The notes under the pieces are model-generated. The model saw nothing but the letters and a program-made list of their open reading frames with translations. It was not told the DNA's origin and made no database searches. A program made the position numbers and the translations under genes. Shown one piece after another: positions 62,849-64,000 of a DNA stretch of 64,000 nucleotides. The stretch is from Mycolicibacter hiberniae. Its GTDB lineage: Bacteria; Actinomycetota; Actinomycetes; Mycobacteriales; Mycobacteriaceae. The DNA is taken from NCBI RefSeq assembly GCF_010729485.1, contig NZ_AP022609.1, positions 744,001 to 808,000 on the forward strand, in the 5' to 3' direction. The number at the start of each line of letters is the position of its first letter. Positions within the stretch are counted from its first letter, which is position 1.

Positions 62849-63558
62849 GCCCCATCGGGCAACCGCAGCGCCGGCGCCTCGACGAGCAGATCGCGACGTC
62901 GATCATCGAGGCGATCGTCGACGGCGCTTATCCGCCGGGTTCGGTGCTGCCGCCGGAGCGTGATCTGGCCGAACAACTCGGGGTCAACCGGACCTCGCTG
63001 CGGCAGGCGCTGGCCCGGTTGCAGCACATGAGGCTGATCGAAGCCCGGCAGGGCAGCGGGAATCTGGTGCGTGAGCCCGCGGCGCTGACCGATCCGGCGA
63101 TCGTCGGGGTCCTGCTGCGCAAGCTGGGTCCCGACTTCCTTGCCGAGCTGTTGGAGATCCGGGAGGCGCTCGGTCTGCTCATCGGCGAGCTGGCCATCAG
63201 CCGTGCTACATCCGAGGACCTGGCGGCGTTGCGCCCGACGTTGGAGTTCGTGCGCGCAGCCGACCGCCCCGAAGTGCTTCAGACCGCGGAGCTTGCGTTT
63301 TTCGCGGTGCTCATCCAGGCCACCCACAATCGCGCCCTGGCCCTGATGTTCGGTTGGGTGCAGCAGGGTTTCGGTGGGCGCGAGCATGAGCTCACCGCGG
63401 CCTTCGCGGACGCCGGCGCCGTACGGACTGCGCTGGCGGCGATCGCCGACGCCGTTATCGCCGGCGATGCGGCCCGGACCGCCGCCACGATGCGGGCACA
63501 TCTGCAGGCCAGCGGCCAGCGCATGCTCGCCGCCGCACGTCTGACCGGTGCGGGCTGA
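62836..63558 (+). CDS. GntR/FadR-family transcriptional regulator (Rv0494-like)
   Basis: A 240-residue regulator: N-terminal winged helix (about 15-85: [49 protein letters not shown]) and a helical FCD ligand domain ([16 protein letters not shown] ... HNRALALMF). The M. tuberculosis homologue Rv0494 is reported as a starvation-inducible, autoregulated FadR-like repressor responding to acyl-CoA. ATG 62836 follows a symmetrical operator; codons upstream (LVEP) could supply an alternative start as in M. tuberculosis. Confidence 0.9.
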   Translation: MDQSSPIGQPQRRRLDEQIATSIIEAIVDGAYPPGSVLPPERDLAEQLGVNRTSLRQALARLQHMRLIEARQGSGNLVREPAALTDPAIVGVLLRKLGPDFLAELLEIREALGLLIGELAISRATSEDLAALRPTLEFVRAADRPEVLQTAELAFFAVLIQATHNRALALMFGWVQQGFGGREHELTAAFADAGAVRTALAAIADAVIAGDAARTAATMRAHLQASGQRMLAAARLTGAG

Positions 63559-63574
63559 GTGGCTGGGAACCCCG

Positions 63575-64000
63575 CTATCCGGCGTCGATCACCGCACGCA
63601 ACGCCGCACCGACTTCGGCGACCAGGCCTGGGGTGTAGCCGGGGACGTTGATGGTCACGCCGCCGACGCCGGCGTCGAGCACCTTGGTCTTGATCTGCTC
63701 GGCGATCGACTCGGGGCTGCCCGCCACCGCGCGCTGTGCGATCGGGGCCGGGATCTGATCGGCGGTCAGGTTCGCACCGGCCAGTGCGGTGAGCAGCATG
63801 GTGGTTTCCAGCGTGGCCGGGTCACGGCCCACTTCCTCGCAGCTGCGCCGCACCGCGTCCATCTTCTGCGGGAGCTCGTCGAACCCGGTGATCAGGTTGA
63901 GGTGGTCGAAGTGCCGGGCCGCCATCGGGATGGTCTTCTTCTCGCCGCTGCCGCCGATCAACAGCGGAATGTGGTCGCGGTAGCGCGGTTCGGCCACGGC
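63575..64000 (-). CDS. LLM-class F420-dependent oxidoreductase, 5'-truncated by window edge
   Basis: C-terminal 141 residues of a luciferase-like oxidoreductase; the gene continues beyond the right edge, so the apparent start at 63997 is internal. Typical late-barrel features are visible: IPLLIGGSGEKKT, MAARHFDHLN, a helical CEEVGRDPATLE linker, and SPESIAEQIKTKVLDAGVGGVTINVP. It converges on the FadR-type regulator gene with 16 bp between stops. Substrate unknown. Confidence 0.82.
   Translation of the reverse strand, partial: AVAEPRYRDHIPLLIGGSGEKKTIPMAARHFDHLNLITGFDELPQKMDAVRRSCEEVGRDPATLETTMLLTALAGANLTADQIPAPIAQRAVAGSPESIAEQIKTKVLDAGVGGVTINVPGYTPGLVAEVGAALRAVIDAG

Noticed and set aside
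1..64000. tRNA, rRNA, CRISPR array, insertion sequence or prophage genes
   Set aside because: No tRNA T-loop with matching acceptor arm, no regularly spaced identical repeats beyond the tandem units described, and no transposase or integrase was recognised. The 13E12 HNH gene is the only mobile-element-associated family.

Overview
The window is high-GC, tightly packed actinobacterial DNA with many GTG starts and 4-bp start/stop overlaps. Its gene order largely follows the Mycobacterium tuberculosis block Rv1236-Rv1287 as I recall it: sugABC, corA, mdh, lpqZ, kgd, an MFS exporter, lprE, deaD, cyp130, udgB, an Rv1264-type adenylyl cyclase, the Rv1272c/Rv1273c exporter, lprB-lprC, an Rv1277/Rv1278 nuclease pair, oppABCD, a canA-type carbonic anhydrase, cysDNC and an Rrf2 regulator. 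A PGRS-type glycine-rich protein and a PE-PPE-type hydrolase confirm a mycobacterium in the broad sense. The species cannot be fixed from the sequence; an environmental or M. terrae-clade (Mycolicibacter) organism would fit, since PE domains are missing from proteins where M. tuberculosis would have them.

Layout. 1-7.7 kb: trehalose importer sugABC with a trailing SUFU-domain gene, a strong bidirectional terminator, corA, then malate dehydrogenase, a short malic enzyme and the lpqZ lipoprotein. 7.7-15.5 kb: an SDR, the giant kgd gene whose stop codon lies in a tandem hairpin repeat, a membrane protein and a drug exporter. 15.5-22.3 kb: lprE, the DEAD-box helicase, an acyltransferase, TetR plus CYP130, and a GlcD-like oxidase. 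22.3-29 kb: a secreted PE-PPE-type hydrolase, uracil-DNA glycosylase B, an LLM flavoenzyme and a secreted PGRS protein with an aspartic-protease domain; both secreted proteins carry signal peptides in place of PE domains. 29-35 kb: an F420-type reductase, HIT protein, MalY-like lyase, pH-sensor-type cyclase, an Acg-family protein behind a DosR-like box, and a 13E12-family HNH protein. 35-46 kb: heterodimeric ABC exporter, two lipoproteins, a TetR with a divergent flavin monooxygenase, SixA, and a hookless Mre11/Rad50-like pair. 46-58 kb: oppBCDA, carbonic anhydrase, the sulfate activation operon cysD-cysNC-cysQ with an Rrf2 regulator, a VOC protein and an LLM enzyme. 58-64 kb: a secreted DUF4185 protein, then a GMC oxidoreductase / small membrane protein / lipocalin-like operon divergent from a FadR-type regulator (the Rv0492c-Rv0494 set of M. 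tuberculosis, here in a different place), and the 3' end of an LLM oxidoreductase.

Themes. Central carbon (trehalose import, MDH, malic enzyme, KGD) dominates the first 13 kb. Sulfur activation and PAP removal form one operon. Many genes show a TANNNT -10 hexamer 6-7 bases before the start codon, the architecture of leaderless mRNAs. Most convergent gene pairs are only 3-25 bp apart; the two wider gaps each hold a large inverted repeat. No tRNA, rRNA, CRISPR, insertion sequence or gene-free stretch above 300 bp was seen; the longest gap is 33349-33644. Functions are assigned by motif recognition and remembered synteny, not by database search.
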